DNA of 64,000 nucleotides from Lophium mytilinum (Eukaryota > Ascomycota > Dothideomycetes > Mytilinidiales > Mytilinidiaceae). Positions 11,389-21,416 of this stretch are shown piece after piece. The DNA is taken from assembly GCA_010093605.1 (NCBI GenBank), contig MU004184.1, positions 1,941,897-2,005,896 on the forward strand, read 5' to 3'. Below the pieces are notes generated by a model, which made no database searches, had not been told where the DNA came from, and saw only the letters and a list, made by a program, of their open reading frames with translations. How positions within the stretch are numbered: position 1 is the stretch's first letter; each line of letters starts with the position of its first letter. Made by a program: the position numbers and the translations under genes.

Positions 11389-12557
11389 CTACGACACAGC
11401 GGCTGCTGCGACGAGGCAGTCTATTCCGGAGCTCTGGCTCGGGGCCGTGACATCCACGAAGGGCCCCTGCCAGTGCGGACCCACCACACCGCCACTCTGA
11501 TCGTTCTTCCACAGCGAGTTGGCGCTCGTCTTGATGACCGTCGTATACGCATCCTTATGTGAAGCCTTCTCCAAGATAGCAAGGTTCCGAACAAAGATGC
11601 CCTTGAACTGGGCCAAGTTGTTATCTTCGTCAACACCGCCGAACTCAGTCAAGACGTTGCCATCCCCGTTCGCGAAATGCGCGAGGGCGCCAGCGGCGAG
11701 CTTGTGGGCTTCGTCGATCCAGGAAGACTCTCCCGTAGCTTTGTTCAACTCGACCAAGCCGCCCAGGATGACGCCTTGGTTGTAGGTGAAGAAGGGGCTG
11801 TCGTCGTGCGCCTTGCAGGTGGTGTCGACCCCGTCGTGGATGGTGTTGTTGGGAGCTATGACACCGATGTCTGAGAACCAACTCCACGTGGCACGTGCCC
11901 ATGATAGGGCGGCGTCTTTCTGGTCGGGCACGCGGTTGGCGAGGTGGGCGGCGACGGAGAGGAAGAGCTCGTTGGCGATGGATACGACGGCTTGCTTGTC
12001 TTTACTCCACCAAATTCCGCCGTTGCACGGCGTAGTCCATCCTGTGGTCATGTCGTCAAAGATGGTGACGGCAGAGTCGAGATAATCGTTGTTTCCAGTG
12101 AGATCGTACGCAGCGATCAAGGCGAGAGCCCACCAGCCTTCGTCGTCGTAGAAGTTGTTGAGGAAAGTCGTGCTTGTTACGCCTGGGTTGTGGTTGGGTG
12201 CTTTGGCGTAGGTGTTGGTGATAAGGTCTTGCGCGGTCGGCTTCCAGGAATCGTCAACCAAGGCGAAGTTGATGACTGCTGTCAGAGTGTTTGCACTGTT
12301 TCACGTTAGGGAGGTGAAAAGCCGTGGTGCTGGGGCTGCTGTACCTGTTCCACCATAGACCATCCCTGGAGCTATATCAGTGATGTTTCTTGTCAGAAGA
12401 AGCTAGTTCCTTACCAGAGACCAGTAGTAGTGTTGTACCACTTATCGTTCATTGCCTTGATGGCAGTCTCAGCGTTATCAGCATAGCTCGAAGTAGCTGT
12501 CACGAGCGATGGGCTGTATAGGAACAGAAGTGGTAGAGCTGAAGCTAAGTACTTCAT
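11389..12557 (-). CDS. Secreted glycoside hydrolase family 76 (alpha-1,6-mannanase type)
   Basis: Predicted to cleave alpha-1,6-mannan, the backbone of fungal cell-wall mannan. Exons are 12557-12415, 12365-12345 and 12295-11389, giving 356 aa. The N-terminus is a signal peptide (MKYLASALPLLFLYSPSLVTA) and the protein should be secreted. The 21-nt middle exon encodes the DGLWWN part of the family motif; splicing gives TTGLWDGLWWNSANTLTAV. GH76 features are an adjacent Asp pair at residues 105-106 (NNFYDDEGWW, matching the family's catalytic Asp-Asp), CNGGIWW and FTYNQGVILGGL. The size fits the short (alpha/alpha)6-barrel members. No GPI signal was seen, unlike Dfg5/Dcw1 transglycosidases, so a free hydrolase is more likely. 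Both introns are 49 bp. It stands alone, with no other carbohydrate-active gene nearby. Confidence 0.9.
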
Positions 12558-14442
12558 GGTGGGGTTGAGATGGGGGAGGAGCTGGCTTTAAAATATCTTG
12601 ATAATTTCGAGCAATATAGATAATTCAAGACCACGAGAATAGTAGTAGGATCTTTGTTGAGCAACTGAGGAACAGAAAAGAAGAAGATACAGAAGCCTTA
12701 TAGCTATCGAGTGTGACAACAGTTGCGCAGCCAGCAGACTTACTCCGGTGCCTGCCGCACAGCACAGGTGTGACTTAGCCATGATTGCTGGCTGTGTATC
12801 AAGCATGACCTTGAAACGGCTATACACAAGAAACTTGCTTAGCACTAGAAGAGGTGTGTGTTCCTCTCCTCCTACAGGTCAATGAAGCCTACGGCATTAA
12901 GATAACAGGGGTAGCTTCGGCAAGCGCTCGGATAGGCGCCCGAGAAGGAAGAGGCTCAGGCACAGTAAGACCAGGAATGCTTTGGGCGGCCGAGTAAGGC
13001 CTCTCGCCCTGCGCCGCCTTCATATTTTGGCCAACAAGCTGCTGTCAGACACCGCGGGCAACCGAGATGGCCACAAGGTGAAATTGCGATATCGGCAGTA
13101 CCTTGAGCCATATCACAAGAACTGCAGGCATAAAAGCGGGTCTGAACATACTGGAGTACCTTGTATGAGAGGGTTGGCGGTGAGGTTGCTGAAACCAGGA
13201 GCAAGCTGTCGTGGATCGAAGACGGCCAGTCGTGTTGTTTTCACGCCCCTTCCCGAGGCCTGGGCCGGGGCCTTCTTACTGGCTACCGAGCCAGGGACAA
13301 GCCTTCGCCCAGCCTCACTGCCGGGAGATCCAAGCGGGGAGCAATAAGGTCGTACACGTCGTGTGGCAACCCTCAGCCTGAACCTTGGGATTTGGCCCCA
13401 GCTTACTTCATAGCCGGTCCTTATTGCGGCTCCTAAGCGTTCAGCATTGCCCGCCCGTCACGTTGTGATGACTTCGCCTCTTTAGGGCCCTCAGGCGTGC
13501 TGCCGCCTTACATGAACGCATTCAGATCAGCCCTACACATGCTACTGTGCTTACCACGTTCTCAAGTCCGGCGGATCATGCTTTCGTACTCCGCCCATGT
13601 TCGCCTCCGGATCTTCGGTGTTCTATTCTGGGCCTCTTTCACGGGAGGATCATTACGATCCACCATTCCCTACTACAAGTCGACTACTCACATTTTAGAT
13701 CCACGCGAATAAAGAGGCTGGAACCCAATAGCGAACCTGCAAGTAGTCTTCAGTGCTCGTATGAATGCCACTCGAAAGGCATAGCTATGCAGACATCTCG
13801 TGTCGTAGAGCCAAGTGCATTTCCATATATTCTATTCAAAAGGCGCAAGTAGCAATCAGTGCTCGTAAAAATACCCCGGAATAGCATGACTGTGCAGACA
13901 TCCGGTCTCGTAAACCAGTTGCGTTTCCATATGTTCAAGATGCGAATCCTATCCCCTGAATGATTCCCTTTTCGAGATAATCAATAAATAGTATCTTTCT
14001 TCAGGTACTCCATCGATCACTACAAGTTGGTATGACTGCTCTGTCCAATCGTCCGAGTGATATATACATGTTCTCGAGTAACTCGCACTACGTCTCCTTT
14101 TTCGTGAGCTGGACTAGGTTTAGCATGATGCATCACTTTTCTAGTGTGCATCAACTCTATCATCTTTCGGTACGGTTCAAGCCCGTGCAAACTCTCACGA
14201 AACCCTGCAAACACAACAACAGATAAATCGAGTGGTCATTGCAAAGGAAGTCGTGTTCCTGACTTTGAAAAGCATCGTTGCCCTATGGAAACCAGTGTGT
14301 ACGAGGTTTGCACAGCACACAAACGTCGGTCCTCAAGGTCTACTGCTCTCCAAGATTCAATTGCATCAATACCTCACCTCATATAGCACCTCAGTTTCTG
14401 TCACAATCTACTTCGGCTTAGGTAGTAGAGCCTCTCCTCTCG
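12558..14442. other. Intergenic interval with a duplicated segment
   Basis: This covers the GH76 promoter side and about 1.9 kb with no supported gene. Open frames are short. A diverged direct repeat at 13739-13945 is listed separately. I looked for rRNA fragments around 13440-13700, because of GGAGGATCATTACGATCC and GCCCGCCCGTCACG, but found no extended match. Confidence 0.45.
13739..13945. repeat. Two-copy diverged direct repeat, period about 105 bp
   Basis: Copy 1 starts at 13739 and copy 2 at 13845, both with GCAAGTAG. Shared anchors are CAGTGCTCGTA (13751 and 13857), GCAGACATC (13789 and 13894) and TTTCCATAT (13820 and 13924). The stretches between anchors differ by many substitutions. 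The origin is unknown; it looks like an old tandem duplication. Confidence 0.6.
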
Positions 14443-14449
14443 TATAAAA
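14443..14449 (+). promoter_or_regulatory. TATA-like element upstream of the 133-aa gene
   Basis: TATAAAA stands about 460 bp before the ATG at 14911, followed by a pyrimidine-rich stretch. Read as a core promoter it would give a leader of about 430 nt. Confidence 0.4.
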
Positions 14450-14910
14450 CACCTACTTCCACGCCGTAGGATAGGTTCACCCTCCTTCCTTCTTCTTCAT
14501 TATATTCATCCTCCAAAGAAAACTTCTCTCTTAGTCAACCACTTCAAGGGCAGCTCACGTGGCATTGTTTGCGGCTCGATATCAGATCATTGAAGAGTCC
14601 CTCTATCGATCCTACAGACGCTCTCTTCTTCAGCCGTCTTGACACCTCCAGGCCTCCTCCGTCCTGACAACCCATCCATCAAAAGCACTCTCTCGGCATC
14701 TCGAATCCGCCTCTCCATCGATCGTATTGACAAGCCCGCCCTCAATCACAGCCTCGATTTCCCCAGACACGAAGGGCTCTTTTCAGAAAACACGACTCGT
14801 CCGAACTCCTAACCTATTTCTCACCTTATCTGCTCTGATCTGGTAGGTGATCTGCTCATAACGTTACATTTCAGCCCGTCTAATCTTACAACAGTCACAA
14901 AACCACCACA

Positions 14911-15312
14911 ATGCCATCCCCAATGGCCCCCGCTCACTTCGTTCCGGGCGTTCGCAAGCAGAAGAACACTATCCCAGAGAGGATCATGGGCAAGCTTGCC
15001 AAAAGCTATTCCATGGACGATATCAAGAGAGTGCTCCAACACTTTGACGTTCCATATGGCCACACCAACCGCTCCGACAAGCATTCCCTGCTGCTGAAGC
15101 TCGCTATGCTCGAACGCACCAAGTACGTGACGCCGGGGGAAAGGCTTGCGATCTTGAAGATGCCGCTTGATTACAGATTCCCGGTGAGATTCCAAGAGCT
15201 CGACCTCGAGGGGGAATTCCAGGCCTCAGCATACCCCAATGGAGTCGATCCCGCTGAACTTTCTCAGTCCAAGGAGAGAGCCCCGAAACTCAAACCTCAG
15301 TCACGTGCTTGA
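14911..15312 (+). CDS. Hypothetical 133-aa protein
   Basis: I do not recognise this protein. It is a single-exon frame of 133 codons with a good initiation context (ACCACAATGCC). The first half is basic. Residues about 33-68 (SMDDIKRVLQHFDVPYG then a Lys/Leu helix) could form a small helical hairpin similar to SAP-type modules, but this is weak. The C-terminus is Pro/Lys/Glu-rich. The preceding 430 or so nt contain no ATG at all, which supports a real translated gene with a long leader. A second in-frame ATG four codons in is an alternative start. Confidence 0.6.
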   Translation: MPSPMAPAHFVPGVRKQKNTIPERIMGKLAKSYSMDDIKRVLQHFDVPYGHTNRSDKHSLLLKLAMLERTKYVTPGERLAILKMPLDYRFPVRFQELDLEGEFQASAYPNGVDPAELSQSKERAPKLKPQSRA

Positions 15313-16170
15313 TCTCACGGCTAGTCCTCGCTGCACGACAACAGACTAGACTCAACCGCCTCTTGAGCTTAGCCAACCGAAGACCGCTATCGATTCACTC
15401 TTCACTTCCGTCTTCTCAAATACATCTTCCCAACAGTTGAAGTCAGCATCTTCTACCTGAATACTCATGATCTCTGGTCTACCACTCTCCACCAACACGA
15501 GTCCATATGGCATCGGCCTCACAGGTTCTCCTGACCTGCCTCTTCCATAAATCCTAGCTTGGCATGTCGGTATCTCGGAATAACGGCAAATAACTGAATT
15601 TCGGCGGATTTGATCTTGCAACTTCTCCCTTCTACACAAAAGCAACCTTGCGATTTCAACTTTGCCTTCTATTTCTCTTCCGAAGACGCCGCTGGAGCTA
15701 TACATGGCGCTCCGGGACGAGGCGTTCGACGAGCACACGGGAGCACGGCCTCTCATCCATTCCACAGGGCCTTTGTCATCTTTCTGCATTCGAATTTCTT
15801 GAATTTACATTCCCCGGCCTTGCGATGGCGTTATCAGAAATGTGACTACATGGAATCGTGCGAAGCGGATCACCTTCTGCTCAACCTTTCCACCTTCCTT
15901 GCTTTCTAAAACATCAATCAGACATCAACGTACAGATCGATCTCCGCTGGTGATGACAATGGTGAATCATAGGCAATCTGTGAAAAAAGTTCCTCCTTGC
16001 TGACGGAGAACAAGAAAACTAGGAGAGTGGACACCAGGAACGCTATAAATGACTAGAACTGTAACCTTCATGACCTTCTAGTTCTCGGCTGCGTCGGTAA
16101 TCTATTGTTTCTCAACTGTATGTCATGTGTCACATGTTAGCGCACTCAGGCATGAATAGAATTAGCATGA
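15313..16170. other. Intergenic region, no supported gene
   Basis: The interval holds the 3' flank of the 133-aa gene and sequence upstream of the HSP9/12 promoter. A 145-codon minus-strand frame (15352-15789) has no recognisable feature and is not called. No RNA gene was seen. Confidence 0.4.
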
Positions 16171-16171
16171 A

Positions 16172-16424
16172 TGACGTAGCCAGCAGGGGCTGGTTCTGCC
16201 GTGACGATGGTGGGAAATCGCGTTTGCCATGCTATCTAGCCATAGCCAATCACGATGTGCATGAAAGCGCGAACCGGATCCACGGCGAGCAAATTGGAAG
16301 GCCCTAGATCGAAAGCGACCCCGCGAGACTTGAGCGGCGGGCAGGTGTGGCGTAGTGGGGCACCAACAAACAAAAGAGGAAGTGACGTAGGGTTGCCAGC
16401 TGCCTGCGACCACCTTTTATAAAA
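16172..16424 (+). promoter_or_regulatory. HSP9/12 promoter: two TGACGTAG boxes, one AGGGG and a TATA box
   Basis: TGACGTAG occurs at 16172-16179 and 16383-16390 and resembles CRE/ATF half-sites. AGGGG at 16185-16189 matches the core of a yeast stress-response element. TTTATAAAA at 16416-16424 is a good TATA box, about 120 bp before the ATG. This set suits a stress-induced gene, but the factors are inferred only from the motifs. Confidence 0.45.
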
Positions 16425-16544
16425 CGTCCTCCTCAGCTGCTCACTCACTCTTCTTCATCCAACCAACTCACTGCCCAACTTCAACTCCACTTCAAAAAAC
16501 TCAACCCCCAAACAAAGTCTCCCCAAACAACAACTCCATACACC

Positions 16545-16935
16545 ATGTCTGACCTCGGGTGAGTGTCACAGCCCTCACAAGGATGAACTCTACTGACAAG
16601 ACGCAGCCGCAAAGATCTGAGCACTCAGCTCGGCGAGAAGGTCACTCCCGACTCGCAGAAGTCTACCCTCGACCAAACCAAGGAGACCGTCACTGGCCTC
16701 ACCGACAAGGCTGCTGCCGCTGTCGTCCCAGGTCAGTTTCTCTACGTCTCCTACTGTGCCTAAGTCCAATAGCTAACACTCAGCAGAGGGCGAGAAGTCC
16801 ACCACCCAGAAGGTCGGGGATGAAACCCGCGGCACTACCAACGACGCCTCTGCCCAGGGCAAGACCCTTCTCGACCAGGCCCAGGAGACTGTCGCCAACG
16901 CCGCTCAGTCGGTCGCCGATGCTCTGAAGAAATAG
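16545..16935 (+). CDS. HSP9/HSP12 family stress protein
   Basis: This is a small hydrophilic heat- and stress-induced protein related to S. pombe Hsp9 and yeast Hsp12, which stabilise membranes under stress. Exons are 16545-16558, 16607-16731 and 16787-16935, giving 95 aa. The start MSDLGRKDLSTQLGEKVTPD and the block PEGEKSTTQKVGDE are family hallmarks, and the length is typical. There is no Cys, no signal peptide and an Ala/Gln/Lys-rich amphipathic end. The introns are 48 and 55 bp, with branch sites TACTGAC and GCTAAC. The second acceptor is a tandem CAGCAG; I chose the downstream AG because it gives PEGEK, while the upstream one would add one Ala. The promoter carries stress-type motifs and a TATA box. 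Confidence 0.93.
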
Positions 16936-17456
16936 ATGCGTCACTCGGTTTCGACACTCGGAGGAGGTTTCCGTGATGGATCTCACTTTGGGTTGACCGA
17001 TGGGATGATCAATCACGGCTTGCAAAGAAAACGGACGGTAGACCCAAGTTTGCACTATACCCCTACCTCATAGTTATTACGGCAATGACAATGAATTGAA
17101 TAACATCACTTGAACTCATCTGTATTGACGATTGAAACTGTGCTGTGACAATCCAACATGACACGCTCGTTGGCATTGTTTACAATGCTTCCTATTATAT
17201 TCACTTCACGAAGTTTTTCCCATGGGCAGACGTGACGATGTTGGGTTTCTAAAGACTTTGATATGCTTCAGTTTGCACATTGCGATTGGTTTGCTTTACT
17301 ACGACATAGTATCATGCTTGTGCTAAACTTGTCAAGCAGACAACTTCAACCCACCGCTCAGTTTCGCGCGTAGTCAACACACAAGGACACCAGTTCGTTC
17401 GTATGGTATTTGATTAGAATATGTGGTTTAGTGTATGGACCTGGGTATGTGTGGCC
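16936..17456. other. Convergent 3' region, no gene
   Basis: These 521 bp separate the HSP9/12 stop from the stop of the minus-strand WBP11-type gene. They should hold both 3' UTRs. I see no open frame worth calling and no repeat. Confidence 0.5.
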
Positions 17457-18512
17457 CTACAGGTCTTCATCCTCAACCTCTTCCATCTCCACATGCCGGA
17501 GCACTCTCTCAGCTGTCTGCCCTTCGCTCTTGGAGTCGCGTATTTTCCCCTCTGCCTCTGCGGCTATCATCAAGTGCTCTGCTTCTTGCACAGCTGCCTC
17601 GGCCGCTCCCTTCGCATCTCGATCCACTGTCCGGGAACCCTCCATTTCGATGTCTCTCATTTCTCTCTCAAACTCGGCCTCCATTGCATCTAGATCCATA
17701 TCGGCTTTCCCCACTGCTGGGTTCGCTAGCCTATGTTCTGCTTCTTCTACTCCTGCCTCGGCTGCTTTTTCGGCAGCTGCATATCCCTCCTTTTCCAGCT
17801 TTTCTAGCTCTTCTGGCTCCAGAAGCCGCCCTTGGACGCCGCCTTTTGCCAGCTTGAGTTTGCTCTGAACAGCCGTCGGAACAAATTTGCTCGTTGCTTC
17901 CTTCCTAAGATCCCGCATTTGTGGTGCAGATTCGTACACAATCTTCGCGGCTGGCTTCGGGGGGAGTACATGTGGTAGCCGGGGTTCTCCAAGTGGTGTG
18001 TCATTCGCGTTGCCGTTCGAGCGAGAGCCATGCCGACGTGGAAGAGGTGGAGGAGTGTCCCTTGGCATGGGTATGTGTCGTGCGTCTTCGTCTGTGTCGC
18101 TGCTCGACTCCCCACCACTCCTTTCACCGTCCCTCCTCCGCTTCCCTAGCACACCGCCTCCCCTTGATCCACCTCTTGTTCCGCCCCTGCCTCCTCTGCG
18201 ATCATTGCCGTCTCTTCTCTCTTCACCACCACCAAAACGTGGCGCCTTGTCCCCTAATGCCTCGCGCGCCTTTTTGACAGCCGCAGCCTCCTTCTCCAGC
18301 TGCCCTAGCCTCTGTCGGTCATGTGGTCGTAGGTCTCCGCCCTCCCCCCGGGCCTTGAGGTCTTCGATCTCGCGCTGCAAGCGCTCCGGGTTGCGTTTTG
18401 CGAGCCGTTCTTGTCGCTGGGCTTGGACCTGGGCTTTCCCTTTCTTAAGCGCTTTTGCCTTTTCCGCTTTGTGGGCGGCCTGGGCGGGATTGACTGATTT
18501 TTCTTTGGCCAT
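17457..18512 (-). CDS. WBP11-type splicing factor (Saf1-like)
   Basis: Single-exon, 351 aa. The N-terminus (MAKEKSVNPAQAAHKAEKAK, then an Arg/Lys helix QRQERLAKRNPERLQ) matches the Wbp11 domain of metazoan WBP11/NpwBP and S. pombe Saf1, which bind WW-domain and splicing proteins in the nucleus. A Gly/Arg-rich segment (about 110-145) may bind RNA. Pro-rich stretches (PPPLPRRH, and LPPKP) around residue 170 are candidate WW-domain ligands. The C-terminal half is helical and rich in Glu and Ala, ending EVEDEDL. The gene is divergent from the La-motif-like gene, with 219 bp between the starts, so the two RNA-related genes may share a promoter. The low-complexity C-terminus cannot be assigned. Confidence 0.82.
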   Translation of the reverse strand: MAKEKSVNPAQAAHKAEKAKALKKGKAQVQAQRQERLAKRNPERLQREIEDLKARGEGGDLRPHDRQRLGQLEKEAAAVKKAREALGDKAPRFGGGEERRDGNDRRGGRGGTRGGSRGGGVLGKRRRDGERSGGESSSDTDEDARHIPMPRDTPPPLPRRHGSRSNGNANDTPLGEPRLPHVLPPKPAAKIVYESAPQMRDLRKEATSKFVPTAVQSKLKLAKGGVQGRLLEPEELEKLEKEGYAAAEKAAEAGVEEAEHRLANPAVGKADMDLDAMEAEFEREMRDIEMEGSRTVDRDAKGAAEAAVQEAEHLMIAAEAEGKIRDSKSEGQTAERVLRHVEMEEVEDEDL

Positions 18513-18731
18513 GTTCGTGGTGGTATGCGCCGGCTGCTGTAATTGAGATGACCTGAGGCGTAAGTTGAACGGACCTAGGTATGCTCTCGAAACACCTGCA
18601 GCGAGACGCCAGTCTTGGCACGCTAAGGAAATTTAAGGTATGGTCCGTGCCTCAACTGTAAATCGCGTGTGGCGTCACCGTGGGTTCGCTGCCTTTCACA
18701 ACACAACAACCTCAACTCAACGTTAGCAACC

Positions 18732-20585
18732 ATGTTTCTTCCTCGTGTGCTGCTGAAGAAGGGCATGCATCCGCCCGCGAAACGCCACGCCAAGCCTCCA
18801 ACAGCCTCGCCTCAAGCAGAAGAAGAGGTCGCAGATCCCCAAGCCGAGCTTTCAACGCGTCCTGCAGCCCTACAGGCCTCCGACTCGACCAGTCCCGAAT
18901 CCACCCAGCAAACCGGCGGCCAAACCCCTAAACATGAGACCTCGGTGGTAGGCGGAAAGCGAAAGCTTGATCAGACTTCATTGGCCGAGGAGACAACAAC
19001 GGTGCCAAAGAAAGCTAAAGAGGAGCAGCAGCCTAGAAGGGGATCCAACTTCACGCCAAAGAAGAGCCAGGACAAGACTGGGGACTACCTGAAGGAGGTA
19101 GCACTTGGCGTCGAGATCTTCTTCTCCGACTATGCACATCGCGATAGCACAAGCGCGCTGAATAGGCTCCAAAAAGTCATCGATGGAGAATCAGGATGTA
19201 AGCTACCACCCTCGTCCCGCTGAACTACATGTCTCACGCGTCTTCCACTAAATCCTGCCCTCGCTCTGCTTGTTTGGTCCATTCTTTCAGCCCCTCTAAG
19301 AGCATGCCGCTGACTTGATAAATTCTCACCAGATATCCATTTCCAGACCCTGATCATGAGTCGCTTGCTTGACAGGATGAAACCATACGCGACACTAGAC
19401 ACCATTCGTCGCGCTCTCCAAGCCTATCCACCAGAAACTGTCGAGATAGCCCCGAAAGGCTTCTACGCTCGTCGGAAGCCCTCTACATACCCACTTCCTT
19501 CCATACTCGGTGAAGAAGCAGCAGCCGTCAAAGAAAAGGAAGAGGGCATCAACTTCTGGGACAGCCACACCATCTACGTGGAACCAAGTAACCCACTCAT
19601 GTGTGTCAGGCCTACAACCGTTGCGGCATCGCTCCTGAAGAACGGAGACCTCTCACCAGAGTTGCTTCCGATCCAAGCAGTACATGCCCTCCGACCCGGC
19701 TGTGCACTCATTGTTCTCAGTGGCCCAATCACTTCTGGTAGCGGGGAACAGTGGCTTGCAAAAGGCCTGCCAAAAGATTGGATTGTTATGAGCAAGTACG
19801 TTAATCTGTTCCCCGATGCTCCTTTAGAGTAGCGAGTACTAATTACTGACAGGGAGGACTACCATGGACGAACTCAGGAGTACGAAGATCATGTAGCACC
19901 GGATAGAGCAGCACGTAAGGAAAAGGAGGAAAAGGACAAAGCAGCACGGGAGGAAATGATTCGCCGCAGTAAGATACCTTCCGCGGCGCGTATACTAAGG
20001 AACGAAATAAAGGAGTCTAAACGACAGCAAGCAGCGAGGAGAGAAGCGAGGGCTCAGAGGGAAGAGAAGTACAAGTCGACAGTGACTATTGGAACTAGAT
20101 CGGCCGAGATTGCTTTCCCCGACCGCTGGACGTTCGTTCGCCTCAGCAACATTCCTTACAAGCTTCCAGTCAAAACCATCCTCAAGGTCGTGAAAGACAT
20201 CTCACCGCGGCCCATCGACGCCTTCATAGCGCACCACTCCTACGGTAAGCTCTTTGCAGTTCTCCAGTTCGCAATGGCGGAAGATGCGGAGGCCATTGTA
20301 AAGGCTTTCAACGACATGGTTACGGCCTTGAAGGAGGCGCATGATTTAGAGAATTGGCTGCATCGAATCAGTTCGGAACATGAGCCTGAAGCTTGGAAGG
20401 ACATTCCGGACAAAAGGGTATTCTCGAACCCTTCATCGACGGACCGGAAGAAGATGTCGAAGAGAAGGGAGAAGGCCAAGATCGAAGGCACTCGGGCAAG
20501 AATTCTCAGTGTCAAGGAGGCAAAAGCCCACTGGGACCAATTGCAACGGAAGGCAGGCATTACCTGCTCCGGATCTCCTCTCTAG
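18732..20585 (+). CDS. La-motif-like RNA-binding protein with C-terminal RRM-like region
   Basis: Exons 18732-19197, 19333-19795 and 19853-20585 give 553 aa. Residues about 118-210, completed only after splicing, follow the La motif pattern: GVEIFFSD aligns with the La VEYYFSD block, and YIHFQTLIMSRLLDRM with the GWVPL..FNRL helix, ending in VEIAP..FYARRK. Residues about 400-470 (RWTFVRLSNIPYKLP to GKLFAVLQFA) look like an RRM. La-type proteins protect RNA polymerase III transcripts or regulate translation, in the nucleus or cytoplasm. The N-terminal 110 residues are disordered and basic with a possible NLS (PKKAKEE), and a charged coiled segment lies before the RRM. The first intron (135 bp) is long. 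Similarity is distant, so a fungus-specific La-related protein is the safest call. Confidence 0.6.
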
Positions 20586-21416
20586 GAATAAGATGCTGCA
20601 CGTTTGGATGCTCATGCCGAGAGGACGGTAGCAGTCAAAGGGAGTATTCACATGGAAATGATGGGTCATGACTAGCTTGTGTAATTGTAGTATAAGGTCA
20701 CCTCTATGACTTGAGTAGGAAAGTACCATGGAAAGTGTTTCCTTCGATCCAATTACGTCTCCTCGGTCGTTGAACAAAAGTGCCAGTCTCTTCTGACGCC
20801 GTCTGATGTGGCCTGAAGAGCCATCAGGCGTGCTAGAGTCGCCTTTTCTCGATCCCCACTAACACACCAGGGGGTGTCAAGCGGTGCTATGCGAGTGTAT
20901 GTACATGTCCAAAGAGTAGGTCAATGTCTAGACTACCTGAACTTTTAGATCATATTCATGAGTTCGTGGAATGCAACTTTTTGTTTAGCGATTCTAGGAT
21001 TAGGCTTCGTTGAATATAAACGGCACTCCGACACTGTTTTGAGGTGGCCCGCAAAGTTATCGGTCTTGTCAGAATCATCCTTTTGCGATTGTTTTGGCAG
21101 CACTAGAGAACCGCGAGCGGCACTAGGCAAGTGTACAGAAAGCCTAGAGGGAGTGGGTTGCTCAAATATTTCGCTACAGTTCTGATCATTCGAAGCTCTC
21201 TATTGGTTGCATCCTTATCGATAACGTAGAGCCAAATACGACGAGTCAAGAAATACTACATCTCTTTCGACCGGGGAATAACAGATGCAGCTCCGACCGG
21301 ACCAATCTTTTAAGTTCGCATCATGTTCCCCGTAAAGTGGGAGACCGGTGTTCAAAAGAGCCTCTCATCTAGTTGTGGATGTCTGGATCGCTCTCCATTC
21401 TTAAAACTTGACGAAT
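20586..21416. other. Intergenic region, P450 promoter side
   Basis: This is 831 bp with no open frame above 115 codons and no motif. It contains the 3' end of the La-like gene and the upstream region of the P450. No repeat or RNA gene was recognised. Confidence 0.45.

Noticed and set aside
13440-13700. Fragments resembling rRNA (GCCCGCCCGTCACG and GGAGGATCATTACG)
   Set aside because: Only short matches to 18S-end-like words; the sequence between them does not follow rRNA, so no rDNA copy is claimed.
15352-15789. 145-codon minus-strand frame
   Set aside because: No recognisable family or promoter signal, and it lies in the expected 3' UTR of the 133-aa gene.
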